64,000 nt of DNA from Phoenix dactylifera. Lineage: Eukaryota > Streptophyta > Magnoliopsida > Arecales > Arecaceae. The notes beneath the pieces were generated by a model. The model made no database searches and was not told where the DNA came from. It worked only from the letters and a program-made list of their open reading frames with translations. The stretch is taken from contig NC_052404.1 of the NCBI RefSeq assembly GCF_009389715.1, forward strand, positions 8,082,745 to 8,146,744. Reading direction: 5' to 3'. Positions 47,880 through 59,360 of this stretch are shown here, one piece after another. Numbering within the stretch: position 1 is the first letter of the stretch; every line of letters starts with the position of its first letter. The translations under genes were made by a program, and so were the position numbers.

Positions 47880-50459
47880 GGTGACCGGGATTTTCTCGCC
47901 GACACGTAGACCATCGGATCAGTGGAATTCCTGGAGACGGTCAGAATTCAAGCACGACACTCCACTGGGAAAATTGGCGATCATGATGTGTAAGGGTCCT
48001 GATTGGGTAGTCCTCATCAATGAGCCAAAAACCAAGGTGGACTCTTCTTCGTGAAGGCAACAGAGTTAGCTGTCCAAAATGTAGACTTTAGCATTAATTC
48101 CACGGATCATCTTTATTCCATCTTTAATTCATCTAAGCACGCGAGTTAGGTTAGGTGGACAGTTGGGGGATAACTATGTTCCGTTGGTACAAACAGTGGT
48201 CAAAGTACCAAGATTGGGTCAACAAGACACGCGGTGACGAATGCCCTTCCCGCTGATCCCATGGAACACCGAACATCCACACGCACAGGGGTCGAACATG
48301 ACATGTTGACGTCATGGTACGACATAGTTCTGGTTAATCGGACACGTTGCAGTTGATCATTCGCTGCATGTGATATGTTATGAAGTGTACGGCCCGGCTG
48401 ACAGGTTCAAACTTCAAAGCGTGCATGGAGCTCTCCATGTCCCATCCAAAAAGCCGAGCTTTTGGTTTAGTTAATTTTATGTTGGTGTTAATCCATGTGG
48501 CTAAACTTGACACGCTCGGAGCTCTCGAGAAGTAAAAGTGCACCTTGTGGGACTGCGGAGAATATATATATAATTATAAAGCATGGGATGCGGAGGATAA
48601 TTATCTTGAGCAGTAAAAGTTGGATTAGTGCCTGTCATTAGCTTGGATGCTTGGACAAGCTAACTTGCAAGCCAATGATACCGTAAAAGGAAGGAGAGCT
48701 ATCAAAACAATGACATGCATTTTAGATATAGGGGGATGAATTCAAGGGAGGTGTCATCCTCATGTCCACATATATTCTATTTAAAGCTAGCTACTCTGGG
48801 TTGTCATCCATTGATTCATGTCCGTTCTTTCGACTGTCGATCATCGAGGAATATGATCCATTGTGGACTCTAAGAATGGCGGTCATGGTGACGCTAAGGA
48901 TGATGATGACTCGAAGTGAACATCTTGGAGTGACTCTATTTTAAAAAGTTGAGAATAATGCCGAAAAATATCGGTAACCACACGAATGGTTTTTGGTCAT
49001 CGTCCATGCTACAGTAGGAATTAATGATGAGGATGAAGCAGAAGTTGAGAACCCTACTCTAGGGAAACTTGCATTAACATACAAGTATTAAAGGAGTTGT
49101 TGACTATCCTGGCTACAAGTGACCTTTTATTCCTTTAAATCGCTGTACGCTGCCCGCACGGAGAGCATGGCGTGAGTTGTAACACGTAAAGTACGATTAG
49201 AGGTGGTCCGATGAGTTTTGACTTGGTCATTTTATAAGAGTGAATAAAGTTTCATGACCGCAAAATTCATTATTTAAAAGGCTTCCATGCATTGGCCCAA
49301 GAATACATTGTAAGTTTTGCAGCCTGTGCATGGAATGGCGATCGAGTTACCAGTATCTGACCGGTTCAATTGCTTGTCAGTGATGTTTTGTTGGGTGATT
49401 ATCTCCAAGATACATGGAGGTGGCTACGGAAGCTAAGCTAAGAATTTCAGGTCAAAGTGTGGTGGTTGGAATAGTGATCGTATGAGGTCTTACACGCAAT
49501 ACATGCACAAGACAACAGTTTTCTTTGGAGGTTCTTGGAATTGTCTAAAGACAAAACAGTCATATCCAAGAGCACCGAAAGCCAATCTACTTTCCCTTAG
49601 TGTCATGTACATCCTATCAAGGATCCAGCCTTTGGCATCAACAAAAGTCGAGGAGGAAACCAAGAGTAATAATCTGATCTAGAGAAAGAAGAGTAGTAGA
49701 ATGCCATGCATTATCTTTCCTTTCTTTTCTTTTCTTTTTTCCCTTTTTGTAGCTTGGAATAGTGCTCCCTCAAGCATTTGACATCCTATGTGCCCATGCG
49801 ATGCAAGTCCCACACTCCCTCGTTCATAAGCAGAGGGATATGCATGCCTCCCTTTTTTTCTATTTTTTTGTCGTCTGTATTTGTGCATGTCCGGACTGGT
49901 TCACCACTAAGCTGATGGATCTGGTCGAAACAATAATATCTTCGCAAGCTGTCAACTTGTTCAAACTTGCAAGATGAGATCCGTGCGGTCTTGCCCTTGC
50001 ACAAGATGAGATCGAATTGGGAAAATTGTAGCAGCTTCTCCAGGACCTGCATTCCCGTGGAGATGTCCGACTGCATCCAAAGGAGGACTGTCACGAGAAA
50101 TTTGATTGACGTGGAAACATGGAACGGGAATTGGTCCAACCGTGGCTCGCTACTCGAGGAGATAAGTATGGGTTCCGGTGGCTTAGTGCCGGGTCCAACT
50201 GTCCAACCCCTATCTGACTTGTATTCCCAAACTCATGGTCCAGTATGTGCACCCACCAAACTGAAACCTGAACCACGCTTGGATCAGGTTATTCAGGAAT
50301 AAATCTCATTGAAGTAGACACCTATCTGATTGGTTCTAACAGCCATTATGAGATCCAATAATGGCTTAGTTCGATAATCTCAATCTAGCTAGCATCTCAT
50401 GTTTGGACACAGTCGACCTCCATCCTTGCTAGGACATCAAGTACAACTTATATATATAT
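47880..50459. other. intergenic, no gene recognised
   Basis: AT-rich with no coding homology. It ends at the left TIR of the CACTA element. Confidence 0.5.
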
Positions 50460-50483
50460 CACTACAGAAAAAGTGGATTTTAA

Positions 50484-50640
50484 CGACGCTTTTTTGCCGA
50501 CGCTTTTTTAAAGCGTCGGCAATTTTTAGCCTAGCGTCAACATTTGCCGACGCTTTTAACAAGCGTCGGCAACAGACGACGCTTATAAGGGTCGGGGTAG
50601 TTGCGGGCCTAAGACGACGCTAAAAAGCGTCGTCGGAAGC
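50484..50640. repeat. CACTA left subterminal repeats
   Basis: Five or more copies of gacgctt or its complement aagcgtc, several paired as short hairpins (gccgacgctttttt with aaagcgtcggc). These are the likely transposase binding sites. Confidence 0.9.
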
Positions 50641-50685
50641 CCACGACCTCTCCAAACTCCAAAGGCGTCGGAAGCCAACGAGCTT

Positions 50686-51447
50686 GTGTCAGAAGCCACC
50701 GCGCTCTCTCTCTCATCCCTCCTCCCTCAACCCAGAGATCGAAGAGAACGGAATGCAAGCATCTATTTAACCCTCCAATCCGTCGCCTCAAACCCTCCTC
50801 CTCCTTCCGAAACCCTCGACTACTGCGACCACTTCCCCCCTCCCCCTACCCCTGAAAACCCACCTCCTTACCCCCCGCCCGACCAAGCCGACGGCCAGAC
50901 TCTCGCCGCTGCGGGCGAGAGGACGCCGGTCTCCGAGAACGGCCTGGTTGCCGTGACCCACAGTGGCACCGACAAGGATGTGTCCGGCGGGGAGGAGGAG
51001 ATCAATAGCCGCCGCCGCCGCCGCCGCAGTCACTGGGACCCTCCGGTGTCCGGCGACAGCGCTGGCGATGGGTCTTCTGGTGGCCGAAAGCGAAAGACCC
51101 GATGGGCCGATGAGGAGCCCAAGCCGGTCGTCCAGCTCCCTGACTTCATGAAGGAGTTCGTCGCCGACCTCGACCCCGAAGTCCAGGCGCTCAACTTAAG
51201 GCTTCTTGAAATCAACCGGCTTCTTCAATCCGGCATGCCCCTCGACGACCGGCCAGAGGGCGCCCGCTCCCCCTCTCCGGAGCCAATCTACGACACCATC
51301 GGTATCAGGATCAATACTCGGGGGTATCGAGCAAGGGAGCGGCTGACGAAGGAGCGGCAGGAATTCATCTCCCAGCTCATCCGCCGGAACCTAGTGTTCA
51401 AGCCCTCGGCCGACTACCGCCCTCCCAAGCTCCAGAAGAAGTTCTAT
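50686..51447 (+). pseudogene. SF1: captured 5' part of splicing factor SF1 (branchpoint-binding protein)
   Basis: An open frame that from about base 50780 matches plant SF1/[39 protein letters not shown], then the helix-hairpin domain that binds U2AF65 ([79 protein letters not shown]). Similarity stops at about 51447, before the KH RNA-binding domain, where aldolase sequence begins in another frame. The 396-residue frame running on to 51876 is therefore a chimera whose C-terminal part is out-of-frame aldolase. The piece has no stop codon and could still be translated. Confidence 0.88.
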
Positions 51448-51454
51448 TCTGGAT

Positions 51455-51815
51455 CCCGACTCCGCACCCCTCTCCCCCGAACCGCGGATCCTCAAGTCCC
51501 GCCTCGTCGCCGGCGAGACCCTCTACGGCCTCTTCCTCCTGCGCTCCTCCCCGACCCTCGCCGAGATCGCCGGCCTCGCCGGCTACGACTACATGGTCGT
51601 CAACATGGAGCATGGCTCTGGCAGCATCGTCGAGGCCCTCCCTTGTCTCCACGCCCTCGCCGCCGCCCGCACCCCGGCCATCCTCCGCCTTCCGGAGCTC
51701 TCTGCCGCCTGCGCCAAGAAGGCCCTCGATCTCGGCCCCCAGGGACTCATGTTCCCCGTGATCGAGTCCCCCGGCGCCGCCGAGCTCGCCGTCTCCCGCC
51801 GCGCGGCGTCCGCGG
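51455..51815 (+). pseudogene. captured fragment of an HpcH/HpaI-type aldolase
   Basis: In its own frame it reads [69 protein letters not shown] and [19 protein letters not shown]. This is the N-terminal part of the plant aldolase family related to bacterial 2-keto-3-deoxy-L-rhamnonate aldolase. The usual metal-binding glutamates further on are missing. Near 51800 a short internal loss shifts the frame before a residual RGVRG-type motif. The GC content is much higher than that of the following fragment, as expected for a separate donor gene. Confidence 0.85.
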
Positions 51816-51819
51816 GAAA

Positions 51820-52886
51820 CATCAGAATATGAAGATGAGAGGATATCAAGGAAAAATGTCAACTTCCAACTCGTAAGAACTTATCAATTCTCTTACTGGA
51901 TGTGTCATAACACTCCGGCTTTGAATGATAGTAGTCCAATGGAGTTGTTTTAGGTTTTGCAAGACTTATATTTTGTTCGTTTATATGTTTATTTATCCTC
52001 CAACTGATCATTTTTCAATTTGAAACAGGAAAATACCAGTGATGAAGTTTCGGGGATGACTGCTAAACTCTCCTCTGTCCAGCTTGAAAAGGTTTCAACT
52101 AGTCCTGCTTTGAAACTTCCCCAGTTATTTAGTTTAGCTCCAAATTCATTAGGGAAAGGCATGCACACACCAAAGCGACATGCGTCAGCTACCCAATCAA
52201 ACCAACAAAGTCTGCCACCCTTTACAAAAGCTCAAACTGATAGTGCAACACAAGGTTGGCACCTCTGGTTGTCTGACTACTTGAGTATTTTCCCATAAAT
52301 ATCTGCTGAATTTTAAGCTTCTTTGCTTGTTTTCGTACTTCTCTAGTTTTCTGGTGATAAGGGCATGACCAATCTTCTGTATATTATTGTTTTTCTACTC
52401 AGTTAATTCCTTTCTTTTCCTGTTTTCACAGATAGTGATGGTTATCATGCTCAGAAACTTAGGTGTTCTGTTCGTGAAGCTGCATTGCCAAGGCTATCAA
52501 ACAATACAGAATGGTCCCAAGAGAAGAGCAGTGATGATGGTCCTGAGCACTTCTTCATGCCTCTCTCAACAGGTCTTTCCCGAAAAGAGGTAGATGCCGT
52601 TCCAAATCGAAGAAAACAGCAACTGGTTTTCTCTCCACCAGAAATCCATGTCTCCAGGAATACAAAAGATCTCCCTTCTAACACCAGGAGCCAGTTAAAT
52701 TCAGTGCAAGTTAAGTCATATAAATTGAATGGACTTGACGATTATAAAAAACAGGCAGAGCTACTTCAGCCAGCCCTTGGTAATGCATGGAGCACATTTA
52801 CCGACATTGATGATATTCTGGATCAAGTGTTCTCACCTCCATTGCTACTGGAATCATGCTTCCAGGATACATACGAGGACTTGCTC
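51820..52886 (+). pseudogene. captured C-terminal exons of a host gene, resembling augmin subunit 6
   Basis: Three exon pieces with intact splice sites: about 51820-51872, 52029-52254 and 52432-52886. Phases fit (0, then 1), giving [86 protein letters not shown] and DTYEDLLG. The ending DQVFSPPLLLE followed by YEDLL recalls the C-terminus of plant AUG6/HAUS6, a subunit of the microtubule-nucleating augmin complex. That identity is from memory and tentative. The true last codons are lost at about 52886, where EPSP synthase intron begins. Confidence 0.65.
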
Positions 52887-53014
52887 GGTAGATATAACAA
52901 TGCCCTTACTGTTTTCTGCAATGATTTAAGTATCATTTTTTTAATTAGTTGTGTGGCACCTAGACTCATGCAGGAGTGTTCCTGCTGTGTCTCTGTTTTG
53001 CCCTTATGATGTAG

Positions 53015-53233
<219 letters not shown>

Positions 53234-53462
53234 TAGCTTGCACTCTTGCAAGCTTATAACTTGTTCATATAAATTGGTATCTGAAATTAGTTGGCAGTGA
53301 TTTGGAAAGCAGTCATCTTATAGCTTCCCTTTCTTAATTTTATGTATCCATAGAATGTCTTATCTTTTATTATAATTATTATTTTTATTATGATTAGGCA
53401 GCACATATTTTTTGACCTTTATAATTTACATTCGTATTTTTATTTTTTTTTAAAAAAAATAG

Positions 53463-53705
53463 CAATCCCCGACGCTTTAAAGCGTCGGCGAAAACGAAAA
53501 ATAGATTGGGCTTTATCGACGCTTTAAAGCGTCGGGAAAGCCGTTTTTGCCGACGCTTTCTTTAGCGTCGGCAAATCCCTGTTTTTGCCGACGCTTCCTC
53601 TTAGCGTCGGCAAAAACCGGACCCACGCCCACCTGCCCGACGTCTGACCCACGCTTTGGGTCGCGTGGGCTGGGAATTCGCCGACGCTTATAAGCGTCGG
53701 TAGAG
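53463..53705. repeat. CACTA right subterminal repeats
   Basis: Five hairpin-like pairs of ccgacgctt and aagcgtcgg (for example cgacgctttaaagcgtcgg at 53470 and 53519). Mirrors the left subterminal zone and confirms the element's right side. Confidence 0.9.
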
Positions 53706-53853
53706 ACCAAAAAAAGCGCCGCGAGTTATTCCTTCTTTTGTAGTGTATGGAGCTACATCTCAAATTGAAAGCCAATCCATGTGGAGATTAGGTTGAGCTA
53801 GACGTGCATTTGACCTGACCGGCACAATTTTAGCTGAAATCACCCATTAGATG

Positions 53854-54066
53854 CGGTTCGGGCTGTATCTTTCAAGCGAAAGAATGATTGATCTTCTTTC
53901 AAAATGTCGGCCGTTGGACCGCATCTTGCACAAATTTCAAAGCACTCCAAACTCTTCTATTTATCTGCTTGCACAGATTTTGAAGCGATCGTTGCATGAT
54001 CCAATATTAGATTTGTGTGAAGGTAGAGGTATCCTTCTTTCATGTGAATGATACAACCCCAATCCT
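53854..54066. mobile_element. hAT-type MITE, best-preserved copy, 213 bp
   Basis: Flanked by a perfect 8-bp duplication attagatg (53846-53853 and 54067-54074). Ends cggttcgggctgtatctttc and, inverted, aggattggggttgtatcatt form an imperfect TIR of about 30 bp. The 8-bp target duplication is the mark of hAT elements. Two older copies are at 35015 and 40107. It sits only about 110 bp from the CACTA element. Confidence 0.85.
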
Positions 54067-54098
54067 ATTAGATGATGGTCACTCAATACATAATTAGA

Positions 54099-56298
54099 TG
54101 TGAGGCCCAACCTTACTCGGCCGGCCTATTGGCCCAGCCCAGTGCCAAAACAGTGGCTCGAAGGAGGCCAATTTCAGTCAGAAACAGGGCAGTGCCCTGG
54201 TAGATCGCAGCGGCAGAGGAGGAAGAGTCCTCCTCCACCACAAACGACATCGGAGGCTAGGATAAGCCTAGCCTCCACTGCTATATAAGACCCTCCCAAC
54301 TCCCCTTCAAGCACCAACAACGATCGTCGACCATCGTCGCCTCTTTTCGCCTCTTATGTGTCACTGATTTTTAGTCACTATGCTCGCCAAAAATTAGGAC
54401 CGACGATGTTGACCGAGCCAAGGTAATGCTTTGACCCTCTTCCCCATTCCTTGTTCTTCTTCCCATGACCTGAAGTAATGGCCGTCGGCAGCCAAAAGTT
54501 GACTGGATAAAGATCCTCTATTTTGCCTCTTTTTCTCTTATTTCGACAATGCTCGTCATCGGCATCCATCGCCGAAGCCATCGGCCGCTTCCCCATATTG
54601 GTCCATAGTCAAAGCTAGGCCTCCAGCCACCGACAAGCGGGTTGGAATCCGAGTACACCGAGATAAGAAATCATTTCTGTTCGGCCCTTTTTTTCAGATC
54701 GATTTTGGCTGGCCGCCTGCTGCCGCCGACCGCCCTCCACTACATGTCTCCACCGTTTGCTACCACCTTGCCAAACTACTGTGGTCAACCACCAGTCAAA
54801 GCCTCCTTCATCCTTTATTTTGCCAAGAAAAAAAAGAAAGAAGATGAGAAGAGGAGCAGGAGAGAGAGCCATCCCTCTCTAGTTTCTCTCTCTTATTTTC
54901 TCTCTCTTCCTTCTCTCTCATCTCTCTTTCTCTCTCTTATTTTTCGCTTTCTACTTGAACTTTCTCTCTCTACTCTCTCTAGGATAGTTAGATCCAGTAG
55001 GGACTCTTCACAGTGATTTTGAATTGACTCTGGTGAATGCCTTGACCTAAGGTTGTTGGGCGGTGCGTCAGCCCCCACCTTAGCTCCTGCCAAATACTGT
55101 TAGATTTAATCATCTCGATTCTTGTTGAACCATCTGTATTCTAATACGAGCATGATTCGATAAATTTTACTTTGATCAGACTAACCTGGGTGTCCAGCAC
55201 TTCCACTTGGTCAGCCCTGTGAGGGTGTTAGAATTAAAGTTTTTTTAATAATTATGATGAAATTTTAATAAAAAAATTAATTTTTTGATATTAGGCTCTA
55301 AGAAGGATTTTTGAGGTTACTTGGATATGTTAATTAGATTGCATTAGCAAGGTAAGTAATGTTTCATTTTTTTTCTAAATTTATTAGCAATCATTAAATT
55401 ATTTTATATTCATGATTTTGAGTGGTATTATTCATGATGAATAAATTCGATAGATAGTATATTATTATGTAATATATTATTTTTAAATATTATGATGATA
55501 TATAATCTTATTATAGATTTGATTGTTTGATTTGATATCTCATGATTTTAGAATTGAAATATGATATTTAGAACTATTTAAATTTTGACATGGCTATATT
55601 GAGGACTTCATCAATGGGGCTAATATATTGGCATGTGATTTGTCCTGAAGGTTGTATCTAAGATGATTAATGATATACCGCCAGTAGACTAGCGGTTCTG
55701 AAGGACTTTGCTGCAAAATAATGCGCAGCTCACCGCAAGAAGATTAGTCGGTGTTATGACCCTGCCACAGAATGATATGTTTATAGTTTAGGATTAATAT
55801 GATAAATTGAATATTTGAAAGAATTTGAATCCATGAATAGAATTTAATATTTTAAAAAAGATTTGATTCGTATATTAGTACTGTATATATGCTTATTTTC
55901 TGTAAATTATTATCTATTTGATTATATGATTTGTTTAGCTAAAGTGATCATTGCTTACTAGGCTATCTAGCTCATTATATGATTTCTTATTTTTTTTACA
56001 TATTCAAAGAACTAGCATACCGAAATTTTTAATATAGGAGAGCGACTAACAAAGGCATAAATTATCTTAGAATAGAGTTTATTTCAAATTAATGTGCTAC
56101 CCCAGAATATTGTTAGAATCGTAACACATTTAAAGATTGAGTTAGTTATTGAAATAAAGTTTGCATATTATTATTTAAATTGTTCCGCTACACATTATGA
56201 GATTATGTTGAGCATGCATGGTTGTGGGGAGGGTTCCCTAGAGTATGCGGCAATTGTCATGGCCCCAGTTCGTAAACTCGAGTCGGGGGGGTGTAACA
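54099..56298 (+). mobile_element. LTR-like element copy B, about 2.2 kb
   Basis: Begins TGTGAGGCCC, ends GTGTAACA (TG...CA ends), has a TATA box 182 bp in, then CT-rich leader sequence and a long AT-rich part. It is the fuller copy of the element at 15765. I find no 5-bp duplication (ttaga left, ggtac right), so the borders may be off or one side lost. Both TG/CA orientations are possible; the TATA box favours the + strand. No coding domain, so a solo LTR or non-autonomous element. Confidence 0.5.
54281..54290 (+). promoter_or_regulatory. TATA box in LTR-like copy B
   Basis: CTATATAAGA, at nearly the same distance from the element start (182 bp) as the TATTTAA of copy A (216 bp). Confidence 0.5.
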
Positions 56299-57289
56299 GG
56301 TACCTTCATGTGAATTAGCTTGATAACTTGTAAAAAGTGATGATTTCATGCATGTCATCATTGTGCAAGCACAAAGCTAATCTTCTGTGTTGTTAATTTC
56401 CAATTGTTTCTGTTTATAGAGGTTGAGTGGTTTACACTGTGCCCAAAGTAATAAATCGATGGCTGAGACAATTATTGCGCGTAGGATTATTCTTTTACCT
56501 TCCGGAGTAGCGTTACCTCTCAATAAAGGGTGGCCTGTGGAATTGTTCCAAGCGTGCAAATTAACTTTTGGAAAGAAGGATGGATAGGTTTGATAGTTTG
56601 GTAGTGTGGAATGGAGAGTAAGGAATTTGGCCACCGGAAAAAAGCAAGCCTGGTATGGCCTATGGGCCGCTTTCTTGACCAAAGCTCAAAGAGCTTATGC
56701 GCCAAATTTCTTATAGAAATATATTCTTGCGAATGATTTGAATTTAAGAAACTAATTCGTAGTTTCCTCCGATTTTGTTGAACGGACCACCCTTTTTGAA
56801 GTCCTACCAATCCGTTCCTTGTGTTGAATTGTCCATCCCTAATGCAAGCTCCTGCAGAGGGACAAAAGGGCCAGATAGGATAAAAAAGGGCAGTTTCTAT
56901 GTGCTCAATATCTTTTGCAAAGGCCAACATGACCAATCTTGGTTGGCCTGATTCTTTTCCTCTATTTCTTTCTTTGAAAAATCCGGTATGAAAATGATGT
57001 GATCAAGTAATTTTCGGCACTGCTATCCTATATTGCCTCTAGAGGCAAAAATAGTGGAGTGCAATCTAGATCTTATGCTCTCATTAAACTTAATAATTGC
57101 CACAGTACACTCTGCCTACTCACATACTCGCAATCTAGAAACTATTTCTCAATATCAAGAAATCATGCTAGGTCTGTGGCAATGCCCACAATAAAAGAAG
57201 GAGAAGAAATCATGTTAAGCCTTTTTTTTTGTGTGTGAAGAGTCTGCAGTCACTAGCCTAATTTGACTTGGATAGCCTGCTAGTGCGGG
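56299..57289. other. intergenic with an unassigned 138-aa reading frame
   Basis: A 138-codon frame on the - strand (56936-56520, with GHTRLAFFRWPNSLL and SVQQNRRKLRISFLNSN) is long for this AT-rich DNA, but I recognise no family. It could be a repeat-derived frame. Confidence 0.3.
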
Positions 57290-58204
57290 GGGTAGTTCTA
57301 TATACACCCCCCCTATTGCTCAGGACACCCCCCAAAAACCAAAAAAAAAATACCCAAACTAACCTTTAGTGTAATTACCATATTGCCCTTGAAATTTTCT
57401 CATACACCCCCCCCCCCCCCTTCCTCCTCCTCTGTTTCGTTTTGAAAAGAAAAAAAAAACCCCCCCTCAAACCCCCCTTAAACCCCTCGATCCATTTACA
57501 TCGTTTAGGCGATCTTTGAAGGAGATTTAAGCCCCATTCGAAGCATGGACAAGCAACTAGTAATTTGGGACGAAGAATCGGCCGCAAAGGTACGTGTTCC
57601 ACCTTGTTTCGAAATTTTTTTTTTTTCACGGTTCGTGCTCCTTTCGGCACTGGATCGCCGAACAAAAGGCTTCTGTTCGGCTGAACAGTGCCGAACAGAA
57701 GCCTTCTGTTCGGCAACCCTCAACCGAACAGATCTGTTCGGCTGCACAGTGCCGAACAGATCTGTTCGGCTGCACAGTGCCGAACAGAAGGCTTCTGTCC
57801 GGCACTGTTCAGCCGAACAGAAGCCTTTTGTTCGGCGATCCAGTGCCGAACGGAGCACGAACCGTGAAAAAAAAAATTTCGGGAGAAGCCGGCGAGGTGG
57901 TTCCGGGAGAAGCCGGCGAGGTGGTCGGAGATCGGGAGAATGCCGGCGACGAGAGGGAGAAGGGGGAACGGGGGGGTTTTGGGCGTTGGCGAGGTGTTTT
58001 GGAGGGGAAGAGCGGGGTGGGGGGGGGTTTGGGGAGTGTAGAGAGCAATTTAGGTGAGGGGGTGGGGAGGGTGGGGGGTAATTTAGGAATTTTTAATTTT
58101 TTAGGGGTGTCCTTAGCAAATGGGGGGGTGTAGAGAGTATTTAATTTTTTTTTAATTTTTGGGGGGTGTCCTGAGCAATAGGGGGGGTGTATATAGAACC
58201 ACCC
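57290..58204. mobile_element. Mutator-like (MULE-type) element, 915 bp
   Basis: Bounded by a perfect 9-bp duplication tagtgcggg (57281-57289 and 58205-58213). TIRs start gggtagttctatatacaccc on the left and, inverted, gggtggttctatatacaccc on the right, and stay nearly identical for about 50 bp through ctattgctcaggacacccc. Nine-base duplications and long TIRs are Mutator features. No transposase. A short frame ATG at 57545 (MDKQLVIWDEESAAK) followed by a donor-like gtacgt may be a captured first exon. The core is a 270-bp palindrome. The reading frames on both strands derive from it and are not genes. Confidence 0.9.
57611..57880. repeat. 270-bp palindrome in the MULE core
   Basis: The left arm (tttcacggttcgtgctcc, gcactggatcgccgaac, aaaaggcttctgttcggctg) recurs inverted in the right arm with only a few mismatches, centred near 57745. 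The motif gttcggc/gccgaac occurs more than ten times. A transcript would fold into a stem of about 125 bp. Confidence 0.92.
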
Positions 58205-59189
58205 TAGTGCGGGCTATAGGTGTGGGCCGCAACAATTCATTTAACTGTTATCCCAAGTCTGTAAGAATGATAATAACAAGACCTCTTTTCTGCCCATTAT
58301 GAAGTGGATTTTGGCCCACAACAACGATGGTTATAAAAAACTAAGATACAATACCAAAGACTCATTTGATTCGTGGAAAGAACTTTTTTTTAGTAAAATA
58401 TTTTTTCTGAAAAGCTTATACTTGAGTATATGATACCTGAAAAATGGTTTTTATATATTTGGTTTTTATGCTATGCGATGCACATCAGGAAATGCAGTTG
58501 CGGGCTGAAGCTGCTCAATGTGCAGTTACTGTAGCCGGTGTAACCATGCACGTACGGTTAGCGTTCTAGAGTTCACGACCTGTTTAAATCTTGCAATCTT
58601 TCCCTGTTCCTTTTGTAGAGTTCTCTATCACCTATACTTTCTTTGATAGGCCCTTGTGGGAAGGAACCATGCCGTTTGGAGCCGAGAGCATGTCACTTCT
58701 TTAATTGCGTAAAAATTGCCCCGTGATCGGCAGTGCAGTGATCGCCGAGGCATCAGCAGCTGAGGTCGAAGGGTATGGGGCATCAAAACTGACAGCAGCT
58801 TGCAAATAAGCTCTTTGTGCAAGCCAAGCTGTATCATTCTTTTGCCAACGTAGAAGGGAGGGAATTTTCTGGGTCTCTACTGGGAGTGAATGTGCTCGTG
58901 TCTTTGACCGGTTTCTATTTGACACACCATTTACGAAGAATGGCAAGATCGAGGGAGGGCTAGAAGATCGGTGGAAAAACTTTCTGCTCTGGCGAAATCG
59001 ACTTTTGGTTGTCGAATCTGGGTCTCTAGAGTTTTCTCCAGTGGAGAATGCTGTTGCCTGTTGGAAAGATTGAAACCAGGACAGCTGCATTGGGAAATGA
59101 GCTCGAAGAATCTAGAGCTCTCAGGCGTTCCTTTCGGATAGACCTTTGATAGTTCGAAACATTTGGGGCCTACTTATGCTTGTGGAGCG
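58205..59189. other. intergenic, no gene recognised
   Basis: A remnant of gtttggtt-type MITE sequence (actcatttgattcgtgg at 58349) is the only repeat hint. Confidence 0.4.
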
Positions 59190-59360
59190 CGCCGCATGGT
59201 GTTTTTCACCTGGGAGCCCCCACCTCCAGATGTTTTTAAGGTCAACTTCGATGCTCTCCATGATGTATTGGTTTTTTATTTTTTTGACTGTATCCGTACA
59301 CATTATGTATGATACTTCCGTTCAAGGAAAAGAAAAAAAAAAAAAAAAAAAAAACCTAGA
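59190..59360 (+). pseudogene. possible LINE relic: RNase H start and poly-A
   Basis: The frame FTWEPPPPDVFKVNFDAL resembles the start of the RNase H domain of plant LINE-type elements (pattern W-PPP--VKVNFDG). About 65 bp further on lies a run of about 24 A (59334-59355). The reading frame ends at once. Weak evidence. Confidence 0.3.

Noticed and set aside
57505-58133. Overlapping 117-179 codon frames in the MULE
   Set aside because: Translations of the palindrome appear on both strands with the same words; not genes.
58701-59090. 129-codon frame on the - strand
   Set aside because: Composition is unremarkable and no family recognised; lies next to a possible LINE relic on the opposite strand.
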